Shown here: positions 1 through 8,793 of the stretch, piece by piece
Layout: each line of letters opens with the position of its first letter
Numbering within the stretch: the stretch's first letter is position 1
Source of the DNA: Paucibacter sp. Y2R2-4
GTDB lineage: Bacteria; Pseudomonadota; Gammaproteobacteria; Burkholderiales; Burkholderiaceae_C
Direction: 5' to 3'
Assembly: GCF_025717535.1 (NCBI RefSeq)
Contig: NZ_JAJIRO010000002.1
Location: 372,001-436,000, forward strand
DNA: 64,000 nt
The notes under the pieces: model-generated
What the model saw: the letters and a program-made list of their open reading frames with translations, nothing else
What the model was told of the DNA's origin: nothing
Databases searched by the model: none
Made by a program: the position numbers and the translations under genes

Positions 1-41
1 TTGCATGCCCTGCGTACGGGGTTTGAGTTCAGTCTTCAGCA

Positions 42-713
42 TCATTTTCTTGAGCCCTTGCGCAGGGCTTGTTCGGCTTCAATCATGGCTTGACCAAAAG
101 TGACCAAGCGCTTCAAGGTGCGCTCATAAGCGCCCGGCCCCCGCACCACGCCGGGCAGCAAGCCTTCCATATCCTTGGCCGACATCCAATAGTCATGGGC
201 CAGAGCAATCAAGGCAAAGGCCAGTTGATGCAACTCAGCGTCTGCGCTGGCCTGTGCTTCTGCGACGCCACAGCGTTGGCCCAACATCGTGACCAAGGCG
301 AAATGCTGGGGCGCAATGTGCTCGCCGCAGATGTCGCCCCAATCCGGGCTGGGCGAAATCATTTCGTGACAGAAGATCCGCGTGCTCTCGGCCAGGCCGG
401 AATCGGCATCGAAGAGTGGCCGCAAAAAAGCAGCGTAGAAACTCTGCAACCAGGTTTGCAATGGCATGGCCGCATCAGGCTCAGGCATGCTGGCCATCAC
501 TTGGGCGACCGGCTGCACCAGGACCTCCCGGTACAGGCCGCGCTTGTCGCCGAAGTAGTAGGCAATCAAGGCGATATTGGCCTCGGCGGCGCGAGCGATC
601 TCGCGGGTGCTGGCTTTGTCAAAACCCTTGTCGGCAAAGATGCGCCGCGCCTCACGCAAGAGGCGCTCGCGCCGGCCACTCAGTTCTTCGGACAATGCTT
701 TGGATTTGGACAT
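42..713 (-). CDS. TetR/AcrR family repressor, CecR-like (DUF1956 C-terminus)
   Basis: Predicted ligand-responsive DNA-binding repressor of 223 residues. The N-terminal 60 residues form a TetR helix-turn-helix, with ARRIFADKGFDKASTREIA followed by IALIAYYFGDKRGLYREV, the usual recognition helix and YYF-x-K signature. The rest is a helical ligand/dimer domain resembling CecR (YbiH). I chose the ATG at 713 (MSKSKALSEEL) because the longer reading to 740 would run into a long palindrome at 722-763 that is the likely operator. The gene is divergent from the DUF1801 gene at 892. Autoregulation is inferred from the palindrome, which sits directly in front of the start. The ligand is unknown. Confidence 0.85.
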   Translation of the reverse strand: MSKSKALSEELSGRRERLLREARRIFADKGFDKASTREIARAAEANIALIAYYFGDKRGLYREVLVQPVAQVMASMPEPDAAMPLQTWLQSFYAAFLRPLFDADSGLAESTRIFCHEMISPSPDWGDICGEHIAPQHFALVTMLGQRCGVAEAQASADAELHQLAFALIALAHDYWMSAKDMEGLLPGVVRGPGAYERTLKRLVTFGQAMIEAEQALRKGSRK

Positions 714-721
714 GGCGCGAT

Positions 722-763
722 GATAGAAAGAATTAATCAATCGATTGATTAATTCTCTCTATC
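722..763. promoter_or_regulatory. 42-bp near-perfect palindrome, probable TetR operator
   Basis: The two 21-base arms (722-742 and 743-763) are reverse complements at 20 of 21 positions, the only mismatch being 728/757. The central 28 bases (729-756), with core AATCAATCGATTGATT, are perfectly self-complementary. It lies 9 bases before the TetR-family start and 128 bases before the divergent DUF1801 gene. Length, symmetry and placement fit a repressor operator, possibly bound by two dimers. Binding is inferred, not shown. Confidence 0.7.
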
Positions 764-891
764 GAATCGAGCGACAGCAAAGCGTGACCTGTTTCACCCC
801 CAGGCCCTGAGCAGAAAACCCTGTGCTTTGAGCGCCCGGAGCCACAGATTTGTGAAAAACTAAGCGCACCAAGCCCAGTACCCAAGAGTCC

Positions 892-1362
892 ATGCCCAGC
901 CCCAAATCACCCGCTGCTGTTCAGCAAGTTACTCAGGCCCGACCGAAAAAGGCACCCGAGTCCGATGCGGGCGTGGCCCCTGCCGTCTTGATCAACAGGC
1001 GCATTGCCGAGTTGCAGGACTGGCGAGGCGAGTTACTGGCTCAGCTGCGCGCCATCATCACCAGCGCGAATGAAGGCGTTGTCGAAGAATGGAAATGGAA
1101 CATCCCGGTCTGGTCTTGCAGCGGCATCCTTTGCACCGGTGAGACCTACAAAAAAGCGGTCAAGCTCACTTTCGCCAAAGGCGCTTCGCTGGAGGACCCC
1201 GAGCAACTGTTCAATGCCAGCCTAGACGGCAACACCCGCCGCGCGATTGACTTCACCGAAGGCTGCGCGATCAAGGAGGCTGCGCTTAAAGCCTTGGTAC
1301 TTTCAGCGATCCGTTGGAACCAAAGCTTGGCCGAAAGCAAGCCGCGCAGCCGCGGCCCTTAA
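892..1362 (+). CDS. DUF1801 domain protein
   Basis: A 156-residue soluble protein with the DUF1801 (YdhG-like) fold. After a Lys/Pro/Ala-rich leader of about 35 residues come RIAELQDWRGELLAQLRAII, then EEWKWNIPVWS and GILCTGETYKKAVKLTFAKG, which match the family's E-x-K-W-x-x-P-x-W and K-x-x-V-x-L-x-F pattern. The family's biochemical role is not established. It is divergent from the TetR-family gene and shares the palindrome-bearing intergenic region, so it may be a target of that repressor. The ATG at 892 is the first in frame, with no strong ribosome binding site. The function is left open. Confidence 0.75.
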   Translation: MPSPKSPAAVQQVTQARPKKAPESDAGVAPAVLINRRIAELQDWRGELLAQLRAIITSANEGVVEEWKWNIPVWSCSGILCTGETYKKAVKLTFAKGASLEDPEQLFNASLDGNTRRAIDFTEGCAIKEAALKALVLSAIRWNQSLAESKPRSRGP

Positions 1363-1399
1363 ACACTCTTTCCAAGGGAACTGAGGTCCAGCGGAAGGC

Positions 1400-2437
1400 T
1401 CAGAATAGCTCCATAGCGCTGAGTTGAGCCTGCTCGCTCATCTTGCCGGCCGACACCAACTCGGCATGGCTGTGGACCTGGTTGCGACCCGAGTCTTTGG
1501 CGTGATAGACCGCCTTGTCGGCGCGCTCAAAAGCGCCGGCCGGTGAATCACCAATGCGCACCTGCGTGAATCCGATACTGACGGTAATCCGCCCCACTTG
1601 CGGAAAGGCGTAGTGCTCGGTGTTGTAGCGCAAGCGCTCGAAAGCTTGCACCGCATCGACCTCGTCTTCGCAACGCATCAAGACCACGAACTCCTCGCCG
1701 CCGAAACGGTAGAGCAAGTCATGAAAGCGGAAGCTGCTGCGCATCAGCCGCGACAAGAGCAAGAGCACTTCATCGCCGATCAAATGGCCGAAGCGGTCAT
1801 TGACCGATTTGAAGTGGTCGATGTCGACCACGCCCAAAAAATAACGCGGGCTGGGGCCCTCGTGGCGGCGCCCATCATCGGTCTCAGAGAGTATGGCTCG
1901 CGCCGGCAACTCGCTGACAGCCTTCAAAAAGCTCTCTTCAAAGGTCTTGCGATTCAAGAGCCCGGTGAGGGTGTCGCGTTCGCTGTAGTCCAGCAAGCCT
2001 TGGAAGTTGTGATAAATCCGCAGCACGCTGGTCACCATGCGCTGGGCGGTGCTCTTCATGCGCTCGGTCGACTCCACCTCCAAGACGCCGACGACTTCGC
2101 GGTCGGTGGCAATGGGGAAGAGGCTGATGAAGTTGGCGCCTGACTCCATTTGCACCACCGTGCGGCTGTGCATGCAGTCGAGTCTTTGCGGGTGGTCTTG
2201 CGCCAAAGGCAGACGCGCCGGGTCGGCCCACAAAGGGTCGGCCGTGGCAACGGCATCTTCGGCATTCAAGCGCGCGCGGGTCAGCCAGCGTTCCTGGCCG
2301 GCCTCTCCGACACAGCGGAAGATGGCAACCGAGACGGGCTCCAACAAATCACGCAAGGCCGAGACCAGGGTCACATCCATGACATCCCGGTCACGGAAGC
2401 CTGTTAACTCGGCAAGATGATCAACGACTTCGGACAT
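1400..2437 (-). CDS. GGEEF diguanylate cyclase with N-terminal GAF-like sensor
   Basis: Predicted to make cyclic di-GMP from two GTP. The 345-residue protein has a GAF-like N-terminal half (about 10-150) with no membrane segment, then a GGEEF domain from about 160 (DTLTGLLNRKTFEE, VVDIDHFKSVNDRFGH, and the active-site loop YRFGGEEF). A canonical product-inhibition I-site, RFHD, sits five residues before GGEEF, so the enzyme should be active and feedback-inhibited. There is no EAL domain. It begins 89 bases downstream of chpA on the same strand and could be transcribed with the pilus chemosensory operon, suggesting a role in surface behaviour. That link is inference. Confidence 0.9.
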   Translation of the reverse strand: MSEVVDHLAELTGFRDRDVMDVTLVSALRDLLEPVSVAIFRCVGEAGQERWLTRARLNAEDAVATADPLWADPARLPLAQDHPQRLDCMHSRTVVQMESGANFISLFPIATDREVVGVLEVESTERMKSTAQRMVTSVLRIYHNFQGLLDYSERDTLTGLLNRKTFEESFLKAVSELPARAILSETDDGRRHEGPSPRYFLGVVDIDHFKSVNDRFGHLIGDEVLLLLSRLMRSSFRFHDLLYRFGGEEFVVLMRCEDEVDAVQAFERLRYNTEHYAFPQVGRITVSIGFTQVRIGDSPAGAFERADKAVYHAKDSGRNQVHSHAELVSAGKMSEQAQLSAMELF

Positions 2438-2526
2438 TGATTCTGATCGCCCCCTTGTCGGAGGTCTGATCGCTGTTGTGGCTGGTTTCTGATGGTGATC
2501 AGAAGCCCCAACGCCCCCTCACCTCC

Positions 2527-5500
2527 TCACGGCCGCAGGACTTCAGCGGCAATTTGTGCCGAAGTGTAGCCAGCAATCAATGACAAAAGTTGTTCCTCAT
2601 CGTAGGGCTTGCCCAAGTAATGGTTGACCCCTAGCTGTTCGGCGTAATCGCGATGTTTTTGCGCAATACGCGAGGTGATCATGATCACCGGCAAGCCAGC
2701 CAAGCGTGCATCTGCCCGCATATTGCGAACCAAATCGAAGCCATCCATGCGCGGCATTTCGATGTCGGACAAAACCAGATCCGGCAATTCCTCGCCCGCC
2801 AACTGCTCCATGGCGTCCAAACCGTCTTTGGCCAATTGAACGCGATAGCCTTCGCGTTCCAACAAGCGCTGGGTCACGCGGCGCACCGTCAGCGAGTCGT
2901 CGACCACCAGCACCAGCGGCGCCAGTGTTTCTTCAGCGTCTTGCGCGGACTGCAAGGCTTGCGCCTGCGATTGAGCAGCCAGGCTGAGTTCACGCAATTG
3001 CGCTTGCGCAGCCGCACCGTACCAGCTGGCCAAGGCCACCGGGTTGTAGATCAAGGCCACTTCGCCCGAGGCCAGCAGGCTGATACCAGCAAGACCTGGC
3101 ACCCGGCTGAGCTGCGGCCCCAAATTCTTGACCACCACTTCCTGGTTGCCCAAGACTTCATCGACATGCAAGGCCATGCGCTGATGCGCCGTACGCACCA
3201 AGACGACCGAAGCATGCTTGCCATGCGCATGACCGCGGCCGGTCTGGCCCAAGAGGCCACCCAGCCAGTAGAAGGGCAAAGCCTCTCCGGCATAGTCCAG
3301 GCTGCCGCCGGCATAAGCGGCTTCCACCTGATCCAGCGGCACCCGTTGCACCGAATCCATCAGACTGGCCGGCACCGCCACCGATTGCTCGCCACAGCGC
3401 AGCAAGACCACCTGGGTGAGCGCCGTGGTCAAGGGCAGGCGCAAGGCGAACTGGGTACCCTGGCCGGCTGCGGAACTGGTTTCAATCGAGCCGCCCAAGG
3501 TGCTGACCTCGGCCCGCACCACGTCCATGCCGACCCCGCGCCCTGACAACTCGGTCACCTGAGCTGCCGTGGAAAAGCCGGGAGTAAAGATCAGTTGCAT
3601 CAGCGCTGCATCGGAGATCGGCGTGTGGGCCTCAATCTCGGGCTTGATCAAGCCAAGTTGCAGACCGCGCTCGCGAATACGCGCCAGATTCAGGCCAGCG
3701 CCGTCGTCGCTGAAGTTCAGCAAAACCTCATTGCCCTCTTGACGCACTTGCACGCGGATCGTTCCGACGGCATCTTTGCCTGCGGCCAGGCGCTGCTCGG
3801 GCGCCTCGATACCGTGGCTGACGCTGTTGCGCAGCAAGTGCTCAAAAGCGCCTGACATGCGTTCCAAGACGCTGCGGTCCAGCTCGGTTTGGCTGCCCAC
3901 CAGCTCCAACTTGGCTTGACGACCGGCATCGCGCGCCGCCTGGCGAACGACACGATGCAAACGCTCGGCCAGGCTTTCAAACTCCACCATGCGGGTGCGC
4001 AACAAGTCATCTTGCAGCTCGCGCGTCAGGCGCGACTGCGCGGCCAGCTCGTCTTCCCCTAACTGCACATTACGCTGCAAACTGCGCTGCACGGTGGCCA
4101 CGTCACCGACCGACTCGGCCAGCATGCGGGTCAATTCCTGGAAGCGGGTATAGCGGTCAAACTCCAAGGGATCGAAGTCGGCAGAACGCGCCTGATTCGC
4201 CTTGAACTGTTGCTCTTGCTGCGCGCCCATCTGGGCCTCGGCCTGCAACTCCAGCTCACGCAGCTGCGCCCGCAGGCGGTCCAAGTTATCGTCCAGATCA
4301 AGCAGCGAGCCCTTCATCTGAGCCAGCTCAGACTCCAGGCGCGAACGCCGGATGCTGACCTCGCCGGCCTGGGCGGCCATACGCTCCAACAAGCTGGCAC
4401 GCACCCGCACCAAGGCCTGCAGACCCGAGGGCATGGTGTCGGCGTTGCCGTCCAGAGGCGGCTCAGCGAAACGCGCCCAATCGATTTGCGGACCCGAGGC
4501 TTCGGCAGGCGCCGCAAATACCTGTGGCATCTCCAATGGCGCATCGGCTTCGATGGCGGCAGGAATCTCTGTGGCTTCACTTGCAAGCGTCGCCAGAACG
4601 GGTTCCTCATGGAGCGGCAAGGCCTCCGAGACGGGCTCATCCACGGCCAGAAGGTCTGGCGCTGGCGGCAGCTCCTGCACTTCAACCGCTTCCTGCACCT
4701 CAGGAACTTCCAGCAGCTCTGGCAACTCGTGCACAAGAGGCGCGGTGGTGGCAACTTCGGCCACAAGCTCGGCCACAAGCTCAGGCACAGGTTCGATGGC
4801 CACAGCCGGGGCCGAAACTGCAGCGCTCTGAGGCGGTGCGTTCAGCAATTGATCGAGGCTGGCTTCCAGCGCATCGGCGCCGACCTGCAAGGCCTGCAAG
4901 TCGCCCACGCTCGGCGTCCCTGCCATGGCGCGCTCGATGGCGGACTCCAAGGCATGCGCCTGTTCTCCCAAGCGCATCGCACCGGTCAAACGAGCGCCGC
5001 CCTTGAAGGTATGCAAGGCGCGCATGCAGGCGTCGCCATGGCGCTGATCGGACGCCGCGCCCAACCAGGCACGCAAAGCCCCATGCAGATCACGCAAGAG
5101 ATCGCGCGCTTCTTCTTCAAAGATCGGCAACAAGACCGGGTCGATCTCATCCGGCAGCCCGGGCTCCACCTCATCAGCATCGGCAGACAGCAGCACGGCG
5201 GAAGCGGGCTCCACCGCTGCGGCGTCACGCTCCCGCTCTGAGAAAGACCTGGGCTCATCAAAGCCACCCAGCCCATCATCCAAGGCGCCGAACTGGCTGC
5301 TGGGGTTGAGATCAGGCGTGTAGGCCTGCAAGCTGGCCAAGGTGGCGGGGTTGAGCGACTTCAAGAAGCCGGCTGCAAATTGATGCAGCAGATGGCGTAC
5401 CTCGTCGGCCGCCAGCACAAAGAGCTGGGCATCGGCTTCGCTGTAACGGCCGGCGCGCTGGGCACGACCCAAAGCATGTTCCAGCGCCCGGTTCAAGGTG

Positions 5501-8500
5501 GACAGGTCTTCGAAGCGCACCGCGGCGGCGCTGCCGGCCAAGGCGTGGGCCAGGGCCTCGCAGCTGGCGGGCACCGGCCGATTCAACTCAAGCGCCCACT
5601 CGGCCAGCTGTGTCGCCAAACGGCGCGACAACTCGTCGGCTTCGTTCAAGAAAATATTGAACAGCTCCAGCTTGACCGGCAAAGGGCCGATCATCTTGAA
5701 CTGCTCATCGATGGTCTCGTCGATCGTTTCGTCCAGCAGCTCTTCGTGCAGCGCAGGTTCCAGCGCTTGCAAGTCCACAGACTCCGGATGCAGCTGAGGC
5801 CGGTGCAACTCGATGATGGTGGCCGAAGGCAGCGCCGGTGTCTGCGGCTCCGCGGATAGCTCGGGCAGTTCGGGCAACTCGGTCAGCGCGGGCAAGTCGG
5901 CCGCCTCGGTCTCGGCCTCCGTCAAGGCAAGGCTCGTCGCCTCAGCCTCGGGCTCGGCGGCCTCGATGACTTCACCCAAATCCAAGCGCAGCTCGAACTC
6001 TGGCAACTCAAAGTCGGCCACCGGGGCCGACACGGGCTCGGCCGGCAGCAGCGGCAACTCCAGATCGAAGCCCAGGTCTTCCTCAGCCTGATCCAAGGGA
6101 ACAATCTCAGGAGGCGAAGCCTCCATCTCCAGGGGCTCGGCGTGTGCAGGCAGGTCCAAGTCCTCAACGAGTTCAGGCAGTTCTTCGACCGCCGGCGCAT
6201 CCATGGGCGCCTCAGCAGGGCCCATATCGTCCAGATGCAAGAGCTCCAGGGTCGGCGGCACAGCCTCGGCCGGTTCTGAAGAATCATGCAATTCGCCGGA
6301 GAACACGGTGGGCGGCAGATCAATCGTGGTGGCTGGCCATTCAATCGGCAATGCCGTACCCGCCAATCTGAGCGCATCGGCACTGCGGCGCAGCGGGTCT
6401 GGTACATGCACGCCCGGCTGACGTCCTGCAATTTGCTCGCACCAATCGCCCAGATAAATCAGAGCTTCGGCACTGAAAGCCAGCAGCGATGGATCGGCCT
6501 GCGGGGCCGCTTCACCCAGGCGCGCATTGAAGAGCTGCTCGCAAGCCCAGGCCCCCTCGCCAAAGGCATCAAAACCCACCATGCGGGCACTGCCTTTGAG
6601 CGTGTGGAAGGCGCGACGCAACACCGTCATCTGCTCTTTGTCTTGCGCATTCATGCGCAGAGCAGCGAGCGCGCGGCTGGCGGTCGCCAAGACTTCGCCG
6701 GCCTCCTCCAGGAAAATCTCCTGCATTTCCGGATCGGTCGCCGAAGCCATTTGCGGCACCAAGGAGGGTTTGGGCGCAGGCACTTCAAGCGGCGGCGGTA
6801 GCGGCGCAGCAACTGGCGCTGGGACTTGGTCGATTTCTGGAAGGGGCAAGGCTGCTTGCACTGAGGGCAGCTCCAGCACCGGCAGGTCCAACTCATCCAT
6901 GGGCTGAAGGAGCTGCGGCGGCTCGGCAAGTCCCGAAGGCATGGCCGGCGGCGCCGTGTGGGCAGCGACCACGGCCGGGTCCAGCGGTGGCAACTGAGTC
7001 GCATCACTGCGCCGGCCCATCACCGGATTGAGCCGGCCGCTGGCCTCATCAAACACAAACATGCGTTTGGCGAGCTGAGGCTGCACGCTCAGCATATCGA
7101 TCAAGAAGCCCAGGGCGCCCAGATTGTTGGCCAGCCGGTCGAACAATTCGCGTGCGCCACCACGGGCCACATCGACCTCGGTATTGGCCAGCTCGTCCAC
7201 CTCATCACGCATGCGCAGGCAGGCCAAGGCCGCCTGATCCAAGCCCAGCACGGTCAGCACGCCACGCATGGCCGAGAGCTGCGCCGGCACCGGAATCAAG
7301 CGCTCGCGCTGACCGGGGTCGCGGAAATACTCATCCGCCTGACGCTCCACCTCGGACAGATTGCTGCGCAGTTCCTGCACCACGCTGCCCAGGGTTTGTC
7401 GATCAGAGACCCGGCGGTACAGATCCTCCATCCAGGCTTCGAGCGGCTCGGGCGCTTCGCCATGTTGAACCGCTTCGATGCGTCCCGCCAGGCGCCGCAC
7501 CCGCTCGGCCTGTTCGGGCTGATCAAAGGCTGCGTCATCCAGGGCGGCATCCACATACAGCAAGCTGGTCGCCACTTCCATGGCCAGGGCCGGGGCCGGC
7601 GCGGCGCCGGAACGCAAGGTCGCCACTACCGCGCGCTGCAAGGCCTCGGCCAAGACTTCGCCCGAGGGGAAGAGCTTTTGCAAGGACTCGGCCAGCGCCA
7701 CGAACTGCTCATTCAAAGCGCCAATACGAGCGCTATCGCCTTCGGCCGCGCTGCTCCAAGACTCTTTGGCGGAGCTGACGCGGCGACGCGCCTGGCTCAC
7801 CCAAGCCGGGTCGATGCGACCCAGGGTCTCGTCTTCATAATCACCTGGCTCGACGGTACCGGCCTCTGCCAGACCGTAGGCAGCCAAGGCCGCTTGCAAT
7901 CGCAAGGCCGCCTGACCGGCCGCCGGCGCACGGCTTTGCGCGCAGAAAAACAGCAAGTCATGAGCCAAGCGATCGTTAACGCCGGCATCGCCTTGCGCCA
8001 CCGCGCGCAGCTGCGACAAGAGGCGAGAGCCCAAACGCTTGACGAAGCTGTCCACCGTCAACAGCCCCAGGGCCTGAGACTCAAACACAGCACTGGCCAA
8101 CTGCCAAAGCGTGCGGCTGTTCGGCCCATTCAAACCGGCCGCCAAAGAGGCACACAAATCACTCAGGCTGCGGGCATGCGCGGCGCTGGGCTCGCGCATG
8201 GCCTTCAGCAGCGTGGCCTCAAACGGCCCACGCACCACCGCGTGCGCCATGGCCTGAGCCTGCGCATCGGGCGGCAGCGTGCGCCAACTCCAGGGCTGTT
8301 CCCACAAATCAGCCGGGTGAATGCGCTCGGCGCCGTTGAGGGTTTGCAGTTCGCGGTAAGTCGGGAACAGGCTCAAGGGTGAAGCCTTGTTGCCGGCCAA
8401 CATGCGCGCAATCAGCGACAACAGGGCGAAGTCGGCCCGCTCAATCGTCTCAACCCGCTTCAGGTCGATCTCTTGCGGGTTTTGCGCCAAGTAAGCCACG

Positions 8501-8778
8501 GCTTGCTCGGCCGCACCCAGCACCCGCGCACCGGCTGGCAGGCCGACCAAGGACAAGACACCGGCCACCTGATGCAGTTGGGCCGCAGCGGCTTGCATGG
8601 CGGGGCTGCCCGACACATCGCTGCCCAAAGCGGCCGCGACTGTCGTGCGAGTATCGCCATCGCGCAGCAAGCGGCGCATTGATTTGTGCACCGACTCCAG
8701 CGAGCGGCGCAATTCTTCCTGCACCCAGGCCAGCGGACTGAGGTCGGGCGGAAACTCTGAATCGCGCGAGAAATCCAT
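2527..8778 (-). CDS. chpA: ChpA/PilL hybrid CheA-type histidine kinase of the type IV pilus chemosensory system
   Basis: A giant CheA-like kinase of 2083 residues that should take signals from PilJ through PilI and phosphorylate PilG and PilH. Phosphotransfer domains carry His at 69 (LHQVAGVLSLVGL), 725 (HTLKGSARMVGF), 1078 (HALAGSAAAVRF) and 1256 (HTFKGGARL). A further one near 502 has Ser in the His position (LSAMRGVLTVLGL). Then come a CheA ATPase (HLLRNSVSHGIE near 1650; DDGAGL; GRGVGMDVV), a CheW-like domain and a C-terminal receiver with Asp2005 (VLSDIEMPRMDGFD). Pro/Glu-rich linkers separate the modules. I prefer the ATG at 8778, preceded by GGGGAC, over a GTG at 8790 whose GAGG is too close. 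It follows pilJ by 15 bases. Confidence 0.93.
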   Translation of the reverse strand: MDFSRDSEFPPDLSPLAWVQEELRRSLESVHKSMRRLLRDGDTRTTVAAALGSDVSGSPAMQAAAAQLHQVAGVLSLVGLPAGARVLGAAEQAVAYLAQNPQEIDLKRVETIERADFALLSLIARMLAGNKASPLSLFPTYRELQTLNGAERIHPADLWEQPWSWRTLPPDAQAQAMAHAVVRGPFEATLLKAMREPSAAHARSLSDLCASLAAGLNGPNSRTLWQLASAVFESQALGLLTVDSFVKRLGSRLLSQLRAVAQGDAGVNDRLAHDLLFFCAQSRAPAAGQAALRLQAALAAYGLAEAGTVEPGDYEDETLGRIDPAWVSQARRRVSSAKESWSSAAEGDSARIGALNEQFVALAESLQKLFPSGEVLAEALQRAVVATLRSGAAPAPALAMEVATSLLYVDAALDDAAFDQPEQAERVRRLAGRIEAVQHGEAPEPLEAWMEDLYRRVSDRQTLGSVVQELRSNLSEVERQADEYFRDPGQRERLIPVPAQLSAMRGVLTVLGLDQAALACLRMRDEVDELANTEVDVARGGARELFDRLANNLGALGFLIDMLSVQPQLAKRMFVFDEASGRLNPVMGRRSDATQLPPLDPAVVAAHTAPPAMPSGLAEPPQLLQPMDELDLPVLELPSVQAALPLPEIDQVPAPVAAPLPPPLEVPAPKPSLVPQMASATDPEMQEIFLEEAGEVLATASRALAALRMNAQDKEQMTVLRRAFHTLKGSARMVGFDAFGEGAWACEQLFNARLGEAAPQADPSLLAFSAEALIYLGDWCEQIAGRQPGVHVPDPLRRSADALRLAGTALPIEWPATTIDLPPTVFSGELHDSSEPAEAVPPTLELLHLDDMGPAEAPMDAPAVEELPELVEDLDLPAHAEPLEMEASPPEIVPLDQAEEDLGFDLELPLLPAEPVSAPVADFELPEFELRLDLGEVIEAAEPEAEATSLALTEAETEAADLPALTELPELPELSAEPQTPALPSATIIELHRPQLHPESVDLQALEPALHEELLDETIDETIDEQFKMIGPLPVKLELFNIFLNEADELSRRLATQLAEWALELNRPVPASCEALAHALAGSAAAVRFEDLSTLNRALEHALGRAQRAGRYSEADAQLFVLAADEVRHLLHQFAAGFLKSLNPATLASLQAYTPDLNPSSQFGALDDGLGGFDEPRSFSERERDAAAVEPASAVLLSADADEVEPGLPDEIDPVLLPIFEEEARDLLRDLHGALRAWLGAASDQRHGDACMRALHTFKGGARLTGAMRLGEQAHALESAIERAMAGTPSVGDLQALQVGADALEASLDQLLNAPPQSAAVSAPAVAIEPVPELVAELVAEVATTAPLVHELPELLEVPEVQEAVEVQELPPAPDLLAVDEPVSEALPLHEEPVLATLASEATEIPAAIEADAPLEMPQVFAAPAEASGPQIDWARFAEPPLDGNADTMPSGLQALVRVRASLLERMAAQAGEVSIRRSRLESELAQMKGSLLDLDDNLDRLRAQLRELELQAEAQMGAQQEQQFKANQARSADFDPLEFDRYTRFQELTRMLAESVGDVATVQRSLQRNVQLGEDELAAQSRLTRELQDDLLRTRMVEFESLAERLHRVVRQAARDAGRQAKLELVGSQTELDRSVLERMSGAFEHLLRNSVSHGIEAPEQRLAAGKDAVGTIRVQVRQEGNEVLLNFSDDGAGLNLARIRERGLQLGLIKPEIEAHTPISDAALMQLIFTPGFSTAAQVTELSGRGVGMDVVRAEVSTLGGSIETSSAAGQGTQFALRLPLTTALTQVVLLRCGEQSVAVPASLMDSVQRVPLDQVEAAYAGGSLDYAGEALPFYWLGGLLGQTGRGHAHGKHASVVLVRTAHQRMALHVDEVLGNQEVVVKNLGPQLSRVPGLAGISLLASGEVALIYNPVALASWYGAAAQAQLRELSLAAQSQAQALQSAQDAEETLAPLVLVVDDSLTVRRVTQRLLEREGYRVQLAKDGLDAMEQLAGEELPDLVLSDIEMPRMDGFDLVRNMRADARLAGLPVIMITSRIAQKHRDYAEQLGVNHYLGKPYDEEQLLSLIAGYTSAQIAAEVLRP

Positions 8779-8793
8779 GCCGGTCCCCACGCC

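Noticed and set aside
4210-8382. Several long frames antisense to chpA, up to 474 residues
   Set aside because: High-GC codon bias opens antisense frames; none has a recognisable domain.
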